A DNA stretch of 38,793 nt from an uncultured Eubacteriales bacterium (GCA_934481325.1 CAKSPL010000002.1:1-38793), one strand, 5' to 3'. Counted from the stretch's first letter, positions 1 to 8,212 are shown. The notes: generated from the letters alone by a model not told the origin. Numbers and translations are program-made.

Positions 1-760
1 CGCCGGTGCAATCCAGTACGGGGGCGAAGAACGCGGGGGCGGCGGTTTCCACCGGTTCGACCTCCGCTCTGCCGTCCCGCACGGTGCAGAGCAGGGCGTG
101 TCCCGCTCCGAGCTCGTCAAACCCGCGCCCGCCGAAAAAGCCGCTGTATGCGGCAAGCGTTTCGCCATAGCGCGCGGGCGGGGGCGGGTTGTGAATATGC
201 CCGAGTGCCGCGTAGGCAAAGCCGGAGGCGGCAAGCGCGCCGGTCGGCAGAGGGGCGTAGGGTGAGGTTGGGGAAACAGTGTCCCCGTGCGCCAGCAGAA
301 GCGACACGCGCCCCGCCGGTCGGTCGGCGGTGATGCCGAGGGCGGGCGCGCCCCCGGTGGCGGAGCGGAAAGCATAGCCGAATACCGTTACGCCAAGCTC
401 GGGAAAATCAAAATATCCCAGCTCCCGCTCCGTAAAAAGGCACACGCTTTCCGGAATCGTTGCCGCGTGCCAGCATCCGGTTTCGGTGTAAAAATCGTGA
501 TTACCGGGGGCGATGACCGTCGGCAAACCGACCCTGGCAAGAATCCGGTAAAAGAGCGCAACGTCCTCGCCGGGGGCGTGCGGGGAGTCAAACACATCGC
601 CGGCAAACAAAACAAGGGAGGCACCGTCTGCTTTTGCTTTGGTCAGCAGGGCTTCCAGCGCGGCAAACTGCGCCTCGCGCCAGTGCCGTGCCGTTTCGGG
701 CGGGAAAGCCGCCAAGGGGCTTGACAGATGGAGATCCGCCAGGTGGAGAAAACGAATCAT
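1..760 (-). CDS. Metallophosphoesterase, SbcD/YhaO-like DNA repair exonuclease family (C-terminus beyond window)
   Basis: The reading frame runs from an ATG at 760-758 to the window edge, so about 253 N-terminal residues are visible. The binuclear-metal phosphoesterase motifs are present in order: D-L-H at residues 9-11, GDVFD from residue 54, GNHD at 86-89, and a late GH-x-H (GHIHN) motif. The start is preceded by AAAGGAGCGATT, a good ribosome-binding site. The family hydrolyses phosphodiesters with Mn2+/Fe2+, and members with this N-terminus (SbcD, YhaO) act in DNA repair. The usual SbcC/YhaN partner would lie outside the window, so the exact role is open. A minus-strand promoter (960-988) probably drives it through a roughly 190-nt leader. 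Confidence 0.85.
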   Translation of the reverse strand, partial: MIRFLHLADLHLSSPLAAFPPETARHWREAQFAALEALLTKAKADGASLVLFAGDVFDSPHAPGEDVALFYRILARVGLPTVIAPGNHDFYTETGCWHAATIPESVCLFTERELGYFDFPELGVTVFGYAFRSATGGAPALGITADRPAGRVSLLLAHGDTVSPTSPYAPLPTGALAASGFAYAALGHIHNPPPPARYGETLAAYSGFFGGRGFDELGAGHALLCTVRDGRAEVEPVETAAPAFFAPVLDCTG

Positions 761-959
761 AATCGCTCCTTTCGGGGGCGGCGCGGAGGACACCCGGCTC
801 GCCGCGTGCAGGTCGTTTTTGTGATTACACTTATTATACCACGATGCAAAAATGTTTGCTCGCAAGGGCATTTTTGCGAGGCCGTCAATGCCACAGCCGT
901 GCGCAAGCACGGGGAGGCGACAGCCGTGAAGGCTTGTGTGAACAAGACTTCCTGTGGCT
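761..959. other. Structured leader/intergenic region
   Basis: No credible gene is seen. The stretch holds two small hairpins: CTCGCAA (859-865) with TTGCGAG (874-880), and CCGTGC (897-902) with GCACGG (907-912) closed by a GCAA tetraloop. The sequence around TATTATACCACG occurs twice (832 and 959), suggesting a partial duplication of the promoter. It would be transcribed as the 5' leader of the metallophosphoesterase. Confidence 0.4.
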
Positions 960-988
960 ATTATACCACGAAAAGAGGGGGCTTGCAA
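960..988 (-). promoter_or_regulatory. Promoter for the metallophosphoesterase gene
   Basis: On the minus strand TTGCAA (988-983), a 17-bp spacer and TATAAT (965-960) form a good sigma-A type promoter. A second TATAAT in the same CGTGGTATAAT context lies at 838-833 but lacks a clear -35. Confidence 0.6.
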
Positions 989-996
989 GGCAGCAC

Positions 997-1025
997 TTGA
1001 TTTTTACGGGGAAATATGGTAAAAT
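997..1025 (+). promoter_or_regulatory. Promoter for the DUF445 gene
   Basis: TTGATT (997-1002), 17-bp spacer, TAAAAT (1020-1025), about 39 bp upstream of the ATG at 1064. Confidence 0.55.
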
Positions 1026-1063
1026 AAGAAAAAAGCCCGCACGCGGGCGGGAGAGGACAGGAT

Positions 1064-1948
1064 ATGGAACAGTTTCTGAAAATCGTGGGGGTGCTCTCGG
1101 GTCCCCTGGTCGGTCTTGTAATCGGCATTATCACCAACTATATTGCGGTTAAAATGCTGTTTCGCCCCCTGAAGGAGGTGCGGATTTTCGGGCTTCGGCT
1201 GCCCTTTACCCCCGGCATTATTCCGCGCCGTCAGTCGGCGTTGGCGCACGCGATGGGCGTGATGGTGGGGCAGTCGCTGGTACGGGAGGAGGACCTTTAT
1301 CGGGTTTTCCTGTCGGACGAGATTGCCGACGTGGTGATTCGCAAGGCAACGGAGCTGCCCGTGTTTGCCGTGATGGGGGCAAACGTATTCCGTGAGGCGT
1401 ACCCCGAAAAACGCGAGAAAATCCTGGACTTTTTAGAGGAAAAAATCCTTGCCGCCGTGCGGGAATTTGACCCCGCCGCCGTGGTGTTTGAGGAGGGGAG
1501 TGCCGCACTGAAAAACGCGGCGGCGGGCAATCCGCTGTTGCGGATGTTTGTGACCGATTCTCTCATTGCATCCTTTGCACAGCCGGTCAGTGACAAGGTC
1601 AACGAATACCTGGATACCACCGGCAGGGAAAAACTGCGCGAAAAGCTTTCGGCGGAGCTTGCGGCAATTGAGGCAAAAGCCCCCGCCGATCTCGTGGGGG
1701 GAAAGGAAGCCCTTGCGGGGCTGGTGCGCAATGCTTACGAGCATCTCATCGGCGCGTTTGCAAAGGAGCTTTCCTCCAAATTCCACCTGGCGGAAATCGT
1801 GGAGGAAAAAATCAACGCAATGCCCGCAAAGGAGCTGGAAACGCTGGTGCTTTCGGTGATGAAGAAGGAGCTGAACGCCGTGATCTGGCTTGGCGGCGTG
1901 ATCGGGTTTGTGCTGGGGCTGATTACGATGCTGGTCAATATGATTTGA
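1064..1948 (+). CDS. DUF445 family membrane protein
   Basis: The 294-residue protein begins with a hydrophobic segment (about residues 8-30) that leads into the NYIAVKMLFRP motif and the FTPGIIPRRQ motif typical of DUF445 (YheB-like) proteins. It ends with a second hydrophobic segment (about 270-292). The middle is charged and predicted helical. It is somewhat shorter than the roughly 380-residue Bacillus member. The biochemical function of the family is not established; YheB is linked to spore membranes in Bacillus. The start has an AGAGGA site upstream. It is a single-gene unit with its own promoter, and the copy A repeat element lies downstream, so transcription probably ends there. Confidence 0.85.
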   Translation: MEQFLKIVGVLSGPLVGLVIGIITNYIAVKMLFRPLKEVRIFGLRLPFTPGIIPRRQSALAHAMGVMVGQSLVREEDLYRVFLSDEIADVVIRKATELPVFAVMGANVFREAYPEKREKILDFLEEKILAAVREFDPAAVVFEEGSAALKNAAAGNPLLRMFVTDSLIASFAQPVSDKVNEYLDTTGREKLREKLSAELAAIEAKAPADLVGGKEALAGLVRNAYEHLIGAFAKELSSKFHLAEIVEEKINAMPAKELETLVLSVMKKELNAVIWLGGVIGFVLGLITMLVNMI

Positions 1949-2074
1949 CAGGAGACCTGAAAATGAAACTGGAAAACGGGGCAAATTGTCACGATTTGTT
2001 GGGTAAAGAGGCGAAACCGACGCTTGGGTTTTCCCCGCGGGCAGTTTGCGATTCAGGCGGTCAGTGAGTGAGAC
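1949..2074. other. Intergenic stretch before repeat copy A
   Basis: No gene, promoter or terminator could be supported here. Together with copy A (2075-2341) it fills the gap between two convergent genes. Confidence 0.4.
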
Positions 2075-2341
2075 GGCAGGCACAAAGAAAAAGCTATGGA
2101 AAAAGAAATGCCGAGGAGAGACGCGCCAAAGGAAACTTTTTGAGAAAAGTTTCCTCTGGACTCCTTCCAAAATCTTTGCACGGCTGATGCCGGACTTTGG
2201 GTGTGTAAACTCAAGGCAACGCGAGAGCCTATTAGCCGCCGTCGAAGACGGAGTTCGCAGGTGCCCGGGGGTAGTTATCCTTTTGTTTGAAAGGTTTTGA
2301 AGGGGGGTCAAGGGGGGTGCCTTTCCCAAAAGGCACCCCCC
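2075..2341 (+). repeat. Structured intergenic repeat element, copy A (longest copy)
   Basis: Parts in order: a lead-in shared with copy C (GGCACAAAGAAA ... GACGCGCCA); a left hairpin AGGAAACTTTT (2130-2140) / AAAAGTTTCCT (2145-2155); a core from 2158 beginning GGACTCCTTCCAAAATC and containing an imperfect hairpin CTTTGGGT/ACTCAAGG and a CCGTC-gaa-GACGG hairpin; and a right module (2278-2341) TTTGAAAGGTTTTGAAGG ending in a GC-rich hairpin GGGGGGTGCCTTT/AAAGGCACCCCCC (2312-2341). It lies between the convergent DUF445 and mutY genes and could terminate both. Confidence 0.8.
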
Positions 2342-2395
2342 TTGCGCGTCCCCTCGCGTCTCCCGTATCCCTTGCGCGTTTTAAATGAATAATGT

Positions 2396-3469
2396 TCAGA
2401 AAAACGCGCGGTAGGCACGGTAGGCACCGGGCAGGGCGAATGTCCGATCCAACTCCTCCCGGTCGGTAAAAAAGAGGCTTTCCGGCAAAAAGGTGGCACA
2501 CGTGCTGAGTTTTGCGGCACTTCCGCTCGGGAGAACGACCTCAAAGCCCGTCATTTGCCACTCGATATGCGTAAAAATGTGCTTGGCTTGCCCCAACGGT
2601 GCCACGCGCAAGGGTGGAAACCCTGCGGCGGCAAACAGCGCGGCAAGTTCCTCCGTGTTGTAAAAGCCGTTCAGACACGGCGGCTCGTAAAGTCCGGCAA
2701 GCAGACCTTTCCCCGGGCGTTTGGTCAGCGCGGTGCGTGCGCCGTCCCGCAGGAGCAAAACCGTGCGTTTCTCCACCCGTCTGGGGGCTTTTTTTGTTTT
2801 TTGGGGGAATTCCGTCTCTTTTCCGGCAAGGTGCGCGGCACACAAACGGGACATCGGACATTCCGCGCATTTCGGCGCGCCGTTCGGCAGGCAAACGGTA
2901 GCACCCAACTCCATTATCGCCTGATTGAACAGTGCGGGTGCGTTTTCCGGTTGTGCCGCCGCAACCGCGGCGGTGATTTCTTTTTTGACCGCAGGAACGG
3001 TAATCGGTTCCCCATACGCGCAAAGGCGCGTGACCACGCGCATCACGTTCCCGTCCACGGCGGGGTAGGGCAAATCAAACGCAAAGGAGGCAATTGCCCC
3101 GGCGGTGTAGTCTCCGATGCCGCACAGGGCGCGGATTTCGGGATAAGTATGCGGAAAAATGCCGCCGTACTCTGCCATCACGATTTTGGCGGCCCTTTGC
3201 ATATTGCGCACCCGGCTGTAATAGCCGAGCCCCTCCCAGAGCTTGAGTAAAAGCTCCTCCGGCGCGGCGGCGAGTGCCGCCACCCCCGGCAGATAGTCAA
3301 GGAAGTTGAAATAGTAGGGAATTACTGCCTCCACGCGGGTTTGCTGCAACATAATTTCGGAAAGCCAGATGCGGTAAGGATCCTTTGTTTTCCGCCAGGG
3401 CAGGTCGCGCGCGTTGGTTTGATACCACGGAAATAGCGGGGTAAGATCGGGCAGGGTCAGGGAAGCCAT
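2396..3469 (-). CDS. mutY: A/G-specific adenine glycosylase MutY
   Basis: MutY removes adenine mispaired with 8-oxoguanine in base excision repair. The 357-residue protein has the helix-hairpin-helix-GPD fold with catalytic Glu39 in SEIMLQQT and Asp139 in VDGNV, a GIGDYTAGAI hairpin (117-126), the 4Fe-4S cysteines C193, C201, C204 and C210, and a C-terminal NUDIX-like recognition domain (about 230-357). The first cysteine spacing is C-x7-C; the E. coli enzyme has C-x6-C. I place the start at 3469 (MASLTLPDL), preceded by AAAGGAG. The same frame stays open upstream through repeat copy B, but that extension is repeat sequence and has no ribosome-binding site. Confidence 0.93.
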   Translation of the reverse strand: MASLTLPDLTPLFPWYQTNARDLPWRKTKDPYRIWLSEIMLQQTRVEAVIPYYFNFLDYLPGVAALAAAPEELLLKLWEGLGYYSRVRNMQRAAKIVMAEYGGIFPHTYPEIRALCGIGDYTAGAIASFAFDLPYPAVDGNVMRVVTRLCAYGEPITVPAVKKEITAAVAAAQPENAPALFNQAIMELGATVCLPNGAPKCAECPMSRLCAAHLAGKETEFPQKTKKAPRRVEKRTVLLLRDGARTALTKRPGKGLLAGLYEPPCLNGFYNTEELAALFAAAGFPPLRVAPLGQAKHIFTHIEWQMTGFEVVLPSGSAAKLSTCATFLPESLFFTDREELDRTFALPGAYRAYRAFF

Positions 3470-3508
3470 TTCAAAACTCCTTTCATATAGAATGTGAGCG
3501 TCCGGGTG

Positions 3509-3682
3509 CCGGAGGAAACTTTTTTCAAAAAGTTTCCTCCGGACTCCTTCCAAAATCTTTGCACGGCTGATGCCGGACTTTGGGTGTGTGAACCTAAAGC
3601 AACGCGTGAGCCGTATAGCCGCCGTCGAAGACGGAGTCCGCAGGTGGTGCAGGGGGGACACTTTCCAAAAAGCGTCCCCCCT
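3509..3682 (+). repeat. Structured intergenic repeat element, copy B
   Basis: It starts with a perfect 16-bp stem, CCGGAGGAAACTTTTT (3509-3524) with AAAAAGTTTCCTCCGG (3527-3542). The core follows from 3541, with the hairpin CTTTGGGT/ACCTAAAG and the CCGTC-gaa-GACGG hairpin. It ends in a different GC-rich hairpin, AGGGGGGAC (3651-3659) / GTCCCCCCT (3674-3682). The TTTGAAAGG right module of copies A, C and E is missing. It sits between smsB and mutY, both on the opposite strand. Confidence 0.8.
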
Positions 3683-3688
3683 GCCGGG

Positions 3689-4615
3689 TTATTTCAGGAA
3701 CCCGTTGATGATTTGTTCTTCGGCTTCCTTTTCGGTCAGTCCCAGCGTCATCAGCTTGATGAGCTGTTCGCCCGCAATCTTGCCGATTGCCGCTTCGTGA
3801 ATCAGCGACGCCTCGGGGTGGTTGGCGGCGATTTCCGGCACGGCACTGACCCGCGCGCCGTCCATAATGATGGCGTCACATTCCGTGTGTCCCGAACAGC
3901 GGTTGTTGCCGTTGATATGAGAAACGAATTTTTGCGCGGAGCTGTCCTTTGCCACCGAGCGGGAGACCACGTGAGTGCCGCAGTCCGTGCCGTCGAGATC
4001 CACGTCAAAGCGGGTTTCGGCGTGCTGTGCGCCGTGGGTCATAATTTTTTCGTGAATAATCAGCGTTGCCCCGTCCGAGAGTTTGCCGGAGGTAGTGCGG
4101 AGCGTGGAGTCAATGCCCTTGATTTGTGCGGTTTCCATCTCCATATAGGCGTTTTTGCCGAGATATACCACAGTGGTGGGGTTCATCGTGTTTTTGCCGT
4201 TTCCGTCCCCCTCTCCGTAGTGCTTTTCAATATATTTGACCTTGGCACCCTCCTCCAGATAAAAGGTGTGGATACCGCTGTGTTCGCTTTCCTTACTGCC
4301 CGCGTTGTGAATGCCGCAACCGGCAACGATGGTCACATCCGCGCCCGCGCCGACGTGAAAATCGTTGTAAACAAGGTCGTGAAGTCCGGTTTCCGCCAGC
4401 AGAACCGGAATATGCACGCTCTCCTTTTTGGTGCCGGGCTTGATGTAAATATCAATGCCGGGCTTGTCCTCTTTTTTCACAATATCGATATGCTCCGAGG
4501 AGTTTTTACCGAAAAGACTGCCGTTGATGCGCAACGAGTAAGCCCCCTGCGGCACATCGTGAATGCCGGCAATTTCCTCCAAAAGATTTTTCTCAATCTG
4601 CGTCAGTTCAGCCAT
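3689..4615 (-). CDS. SmsB/SufB-type Fe-S cluster scaffold subunit (SufB/SufD family)
   Basis: The 308-residue protein has the SufB/SufD beta-helix core: VYNDFHVGAGADVTIVAGCGIH (about residues 82-103), then parallel beta-strand repeats, then the conserved end region SGHTECDAIIMDGARVSAVPEI followed by HEAAIGKI. Its length matches the short SufB homologue of the minimal SmsCB system of anaerobic prokaryotes, not the longer SufB (about 480) or SufD of full SUF operons. It should form a complex with the SmsC ATPase encoded just upstream (8-nt overlap, translational coupling) and act as scaffold for cluster assembly in the cytoplasm. No cysteine desulfurase or SufU gene is adjacent, as expected for this type. 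Confidence 0.88.
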   Translation of the reverse strand: MAELTQIEKNLLEEIAGIHDVPQGAYSLRINGSLFGKNSSEHIDIVKKEDKPGIDIYIKPGTKKESVHIPVLLAETGLHDLVYNDFHVGAGADVTIVAGCGIHNAGSKESEHSGIHTFYLEEGAKVKYIEKHYGEGDGNGKNTMNPTTVVYLGKNAYMEMETAQIKGIDSTLRTTSGKLSDGATLIIHEKIMTHGAQHAETRFDVDLDGTDCGTHVVSRSVAKDSSAQKFVSHINGNNRCSGHTECDAIIMDGARVSAVPEIAANHPEASLIHEAAIGKIAGEQLIKLMTLGLTEKEAEEQIINGFLK

Positions 4616-5339
4616 TGTTTTTCACCTCCGCGTAACGGCACATTCCCTGTGCGTTCAGCAAGTTGGGCATAATTTCTTCCTTGGAGCCGATTGCCGCCAC
4701 CCTGCCGCCCGAAATCACGATGATTTTGTCGGCGATGTCGAGAATCCGCTCCTGATGCGAAATGATGAGAATACTGCCCTTGGTGCGCTCATACATTTTT
4801 TCAAACACGCGAATCAGGCTGTTGAAGCTCCACAGGTCGATGCCCGCCTCCGGTTCGTCAAACACCGAAAACGCGGTGCCGCGCGCGTTGATCATCGCAA
4901 TTTCAATGCGTTTGAGTTCGCCCCCCGAGAGCGACGCGTTGACCTCACGGTTCACATATTCCTTGGCGCAAAGCCCGACCTCGGAAAGGTATTCGCACAC
5001 GCCGGAGATCGTCATTTTTTCACCGGCGGCAAGCGAGATAAGGTCCTTTACCGTCAGCCCCTTGAAGCGCACGGGCTGCTGAAACGCAAAGCTGATGCCG
5101 CGCCGCGCCCGCTCGGTGACCGAAAGCCCGGTGATGTCCTCTCCGTCCAAAAGCACCCTGCCGGTGGTGGGGGTTACGATGCCGGCAATGATTTTGGCGA
5201 GCGTGGATTTGCCGGAGCCGTTGGGCCCCGTGACCGCCACAAACCGTTCGCTGACCGAAAAGCTCACATCCTCGAGAATGACGGTTTTTCCGCCGTCCTC
5301 GGCGGGAACGGTCAGCCCGATATGCTGTAACTCTAACAT
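4608..5339 (-). CDS. SmsC/SufC-type Fe-S assembly ATPase
   Basis: This 243-residue soluble ABC ATPase has Walker A GPNGSGKST (38-46), the Q-loop FAFQQPVRFKG, the signature LSGGELKRIEIA, and Walker B with FDEPEAGIDLWSF, which is characteristic of the SufC homologue of the minimal SMS system. It powers cluster assembly on the SmsB partner whose gene overlaps it by 8 nt. A promoter (5376-5404) lies 37 bp upstream and AAAAGGAG precedes the start. No transmembrane segments are present, so this is not a transporter ATPase. Confidence 0.92.
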   Translation of the reverse strand: MLELQHIGLTVPAEDGGKTVILEDVSFSVSERFVAVTGPNGSGKSTLAKIIAGIVTPTTGRVLLDGEDITGLSVTERARRGISFAFQQPVRFKGLTVKDLISLAAGEKMTISGVCEYLSEVGLCAKEYVNREVNASLSGGELKRIEIAMINARGTAFSVFDEPEAGIDLWSFNSLIRVFEKMYERTKGSILIISHQERILDIADKIIVISGGRVAAIGSKEEIMPNLLNAQGMCRYAEVKNNG

Positions 5340-5375
5340 AAGTGAAAAACTCCTTTTGGGATAAAATCATTTTTC

Positions 5376-5404
5376 AGTATAGCACACCGCGCGGCGGTTT
5401 GCAA
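5376..5404 (-). promoter_or_regulatory. Promoter of the smsC-smsB operon
   Basis: Minus strand TTGCAA (5404-5399), 17-bp spacer, TATACT (5381-5376). Confidence 0.65.
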
Positions 5405-5484
5405 GCGTGATTTTCGTGCTTTTCCTTATTTTGAGCAAAAAGGAGAGAAATATCACAGAGAAAGAGGGAAAAGAAAAACCAAAT

Positions 5485-5502
5485 TTGTTACAAATTTCAC
5501 AA
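5485..5502. promoter_or_regulatory. Putative Rex (NADH/NAD+ sensor) operator upstream of fumC
   Basis: TTGTTACAAATTTCACAA resembles the clostridial Rex consensus (TTGTTAA-n4-TTAACAA, with TTCACAA as an accepted right half) with one mismatch in the left half. It overlaps a perfect odd palindrome, AAATTTGTTACAAATTT (5481-5497). It ends 9 bp before the -35 box of the fumC promoter. The family assignment is inference; no rex gene is in the window. Confidence 0.5.
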
Positions 5503-5511
5503 GTGCGCCCC

Positions 5512-5541
5512 TTGACGAAAAAAGGCGGGGTGTGCTATAAT
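5512..5541 (+). promoter_or_regulatory. Promoter of the fumC-hdr-flx-frd operon
   Basis: TTGACG (5512-5517), 18-bp spacer, TATAAT (5536-5541), 54 bp upstream of the fumC start, which has AGGAGG. Confidence 0.75.
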
Positions 5542-5595
5542 GTATAATGTAAATTTGCGGCTTTTGCCGCGCGAAAATACAGGAGGATTTGCAAA

Positions 5596-6972
5596 ATGGA
5601 ATATCGCATTGAACACGACTCGATGGGTGAAGTGAAAGTACCCGCCGACCGCTACTGGGCGGCGCAGACCGAACGCAGCCACGAAAACTTTCCGATCGGT
5701 GTGGGAATTGAGACGATGCCCCGCGAGATTACGCACGCGTTCGGCATTCTGAAAAAGGCGGCGGCAATGGCAAACGCCACGCTCAAGCCCGAAAAGATGA
5801 CCGCCGAGAAGCTTGCCGCCATCAGTGCCGCGTGCGACGAAGTGATTTCCGGCAAGCTGAACGACCATTTCCCGCTTGTGGTATGGCAGACCGGTTCCGG
5901 CACGCAGTCCAATATGAACGCCAACGAGGTGATTGCCAACCGCGCCAACGAGATTGCCGGCGCGAAGCTCTGCCACCCGAACGACGATATCAACATGAGC
6001 CAGTCCTCCAACGACACCTTCCCCACGGCAATGCACATTGCGGCGGTTGCGGCGATTGAGGACAAGCTGTTCCCGGCGATTGACAAGCTGGTGGAGACCT
6101 TCAAGCGGCTGGAAAAAGAGAACGAGGGCATCATCAAGAGCGGACGCACCCACCTGCAGGACGCGACCCCGATTGCCTTCTCCCAGGAGATTTCGGGTTG
6201 GAGAACGAGTCTGGAACGCGACCGCGAGCAATTGGCAATCGCCCTGCCGGGGCTCAAAGAGCTGGCACTCGGCGGCACGGCGGTCGGCACCGGACTCAAC
6301 GCCCCCAAGGGCTTTGACGTGAAGGTGGCGGAAGCGGTTTCCGAAATCACGGGCAAAAACTTCACCACGGCGGGCAACAAATTCCACGCGCTGACCTCCA
6401 AGGACGAGATCGTGTTTGCGCACGGTGCCATCAAGGCACTTGCCTGCGATATGATGAAGATTGCCAACGACGTGCGCTGGCTGGCTTCGGGTCCCCGTCT
6501 CGGACTCGGTGAGATTCACATTCCCGAAAACGAGCCCGGCTCCTCTATTATGCCCGGCAAGGTCAACCCCACGCAGTGCGAGGCGGTGACGATGGTAGCG
6601 GTGCAGGTCATGGGCAACGACGTGGCGGTCGGTATGGCGGCGTCCCAGGGCAACTTTGAGCTGAACGTGTTTATGCCCGTGTGCATTTACAACTTCCTGC
6701 AATCCGCCCGCCTGCTCTCCGAGGCAATGATTTCCTTCAACGATCACTGCGCCGTGGGCATTACCGCCAACAAGGAGAAAATGCACGACAACCTGCACAA
6801 CTCCCTGATGCTGGTGACGGCACTGAACCCCTACATCGGCTACGAGAATGCCGCAAAGACCGTCAAGAAGGCGTTCAAGGAGAATATCTCCCTCAAAGAG
6901 GCGTGCGTGGCACTCGGGTTCCTCACCGCGGAGCGGTTTGACGAAGTGTTCCACCCGGAGCAGATGGTCTGA
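5596..6972 (+). CDS. fumC: Class II fumarate hydratase (fumarase C)
   Basis: The 458-residue protein is a full-length class II fumarase, interconverting malate and fumarate without an Fe-S cluster. Diagnostic motifs are QTGSGTQSNMN, NDDINMSQSSNDTFPT, SGRTHLQDATP with the catalytic His, and the superfamily signature GSSIMPGKVNP. It is the first gene of the operon and stands 48 nt upstream of hdrB. Its place ahead of an FrdA-like flavoprotein and a likely dicarboxylate exporter suggests that it supplies fumarate as an electron acceptor. Aspartase (AspA) is the nearest alternative, but the motif set and length fit FumC better. Confidence 0.93.
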   Translation: MEYRIEHDSMGEVKVPADRYWAAQTERSHENFPIGVGIETMPREITHAFGILKKAAAMANATLKPEKMTAEKLAAISAACDEVISGKLNDHFPLVVWQTGSGTQSNMNANEVIANRANEIAGAKLCHPNDDINMSQSSNDTFPTAMHIAAVAAIEDKLFPAIDKLVETFKRLEKENEGIIKSGRTHLQDATPIAFSQEISGWRTSLERDREQLAIALPGLKELALGGTAVGTGLNAPKGFDVKVAEAVSEITGKNFTTAGNKFHALTSKDEIVFAHGAIKALACDMMKIANDVRWLASGPRLGLGEIHIPENEPGSSIMPGKVNPTQCEAVTMVAVQVMGNDVAVGMAASQGNFELNVFMPVCIYNFLQSARLLSEAMISFNDHCAVGITANKEKMHDNLHNSLMLVTALNPYIGYENAAKTVKKAFKENISLKEACVALGFLTAERFDEVFHPEQMV

Positions 6973-7020
6973 TTCCGCCTTGCGGACGACCCCAAAAACT
7001 TGAAGAAGGGAAACAACCCT

Positions 7021-7803
7021 ATGAAATTCAGTTATTATCCCGGATGCACCCTGAAAACCAAGGCAAAGGATCTGGATGCTTACGCACGCAAAAGTGCGGA
7101 GGCACTGGGCTTTACCCTGGAGGAGCTGCCGGAATGGCAGTGCTGCGGGGCGGTTTATCCGATGGCAAGTGACGACATTGCACCCAAGCTCTCCGCCGTG
7201 CGCGCTCTGATGATCGCGCACGAGCGCGGGGAGGAGCTGGTAACGCTGTGTTCTGCCTGCCATAATGTCCTCAAACAGACGAATTATATGATGAAAACCG
7301 ACGCGGCAGGTGCCGCCAAGGTCAACGCTTACTTAAAGCCGGAAGTGCCGTATGCCGGCGAAGCGACGGTGTTGCACTTCCTGGAAGTTCTGCGCGACCG
7401 CGTGGGCTTTGAGGAGCTGGCAAAAAAGGTGGTCAAGCCCCTTACGGGCAGAAAAATCGCCGCGTATTACGGGTGCCTGCTCCTGCGCCCCGGTAAGGTG
7501 ATGGCAATGGACGACCCGGAAAATCCGCGCATCTTAGAAGATTTTATCCGTGCTATCGGCGCGGAGCCGGTTGTTTACGGGATGCGCAACGAATGTTGCG
7601 GCGGATACGTGACGCTGGAAGATAAGTCCCTTGCCGCGAAAAAGAGTACCGCGGTGATGGACAGCGCGGCGGCAAAGGGCGCGGATACCGTGGTAACGGC
7701 GTGCCCGTTGTGCCTGTACAACCTGAAAAAGAACGGCGCACACGCGGAATTGCCCGTGGTTTACTTTACCGAGCTGCTTGCCGAAGCACTGGGTGTGAAA
7801 TGA
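7021..7803 (+). CDS. hdrB: Heterodisulfide reductase subunit B-like protein (two CCG domains)
   Basis: The 260-residue protein has two cysteine-rich CCG domains. The first has C9, C41-C42, C77 and C80; the second has C152, C192-C193, C228 and C231. In methanogen HdrB these hold two noncubane 4Fe-4S clusters that cleave a disulfide. The natural substrate of bacterial homologues is generally unknown. The start is the ATG at 7021, with GAAGGG upstream; an in-frame TTG at 7000 would overlap that site and is less likely. The gene is followed after 10 nt by hdrC. TfrB of methanogen thiol:fumarate reductase carries an HdrB-like C-terminal half that the fumarate reductase Fe-S subunit in this operon lacks, so this protein may fill that place. 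Confidence 0.9.
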   Translation: MKFSYYPGCTLKTKAKDLDAYARKSAEALGFTLEELPEWQCCGAVYPMASDDIAPKLSAVRALMIAHERGEELVTLCSACHNVLKQTNYMMKTDAAGAAKVNAYLKPEVPYAGEATVLHFLEVLRDRVGFEELAKKVVKPLTGRKIAAYYGCLLLRPGKVMAMDDPENPRILEDFIRAIGAEPVVYGMRNECCGGYVTLEDKSLAAKKSTAVMDSAAAKGADTVVTACPLCLYNLKKNGAHAELPVVYFTELLAEALGVK

Positions 7804-7813
7804 GGAGGAGACG

Positions 7814-8212
7814 ATGAGCGGTTTTAACAAACACGACGCGCTGGTAGATGAGGTGCTTCGTTCCTCCGGCGTCAACCCCCGCAAATGTATGCGGTGCGGC
7901 AAATGCACCGCCACCTGCCCCGCGTTTGACGAGATGGAATATCACCCGCACCAGTTTGTTTATATGGTGGAGCGGGGCGAGATTGAAAAGCTGATGGCAT
8001 CCCCCTCGATTTACAAATGTCTTTCCTGCTTTGCGTGCCTGGAACGCTGTCCGAGGCAGGTGGAGCCGGTAAAACTGGTGGAGGCGGTGCGCCTTGCCGT
8101 GGTACGGGAGCAGGGGAAAAATCACCTGTCCACCGACGCGATTCCCGCGATGCTGGACGACGACCTGCCCCAGCAGGCAATCACGTCCGCACTGCGGAAA
8201 TACAGAAAGTAA
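7814..8212 (+). CDS. hdrC: Heterodisulfide reductase subunit C-like 4Fe-4S protein
   Basis: This 132-residue ferredoxin-like protein has two 4Fe-4S motifs, C25-x2-C-x2-C-x3-C35 and C69-x2-C-x2-C-x3-C79, in the HdrC arrangement (GKCTATCPAFDEM and SCFACLERCPRQV). HdrC passes electrons between HdrA and HdrB. The ATG follows GAGGAGACG. It is tightly spaced between hdrB (10 nt) and hdrA (15 nt). Confidence 0.9.
   Translation: MSGFNKHDALVDEVLRSSGVNPRKCMRCGKCTATCPAFDEMEYHPHQFVYMVERGEIEKLMASPSIYKCLSCFACLERCPRQVEPVKLVEAVRLAVVREQGKNHLSTDAIPAMLDDDLPQQAITSALRKYRK

Noticed and set aside
3470..3661. N-terminal extension of MutY through repeat copy B
   Set aside because: The extension is repeat sequence; similar peptides are open in copies A and C. 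The conserved MutY start has a strong ribosome-binding site at 3469.
5497..7263. A 588-codon open frame antisense to fumC and hdrB
   Set aside because: Shadow of fumC; no domain, and its start has no ribosome-binding site.
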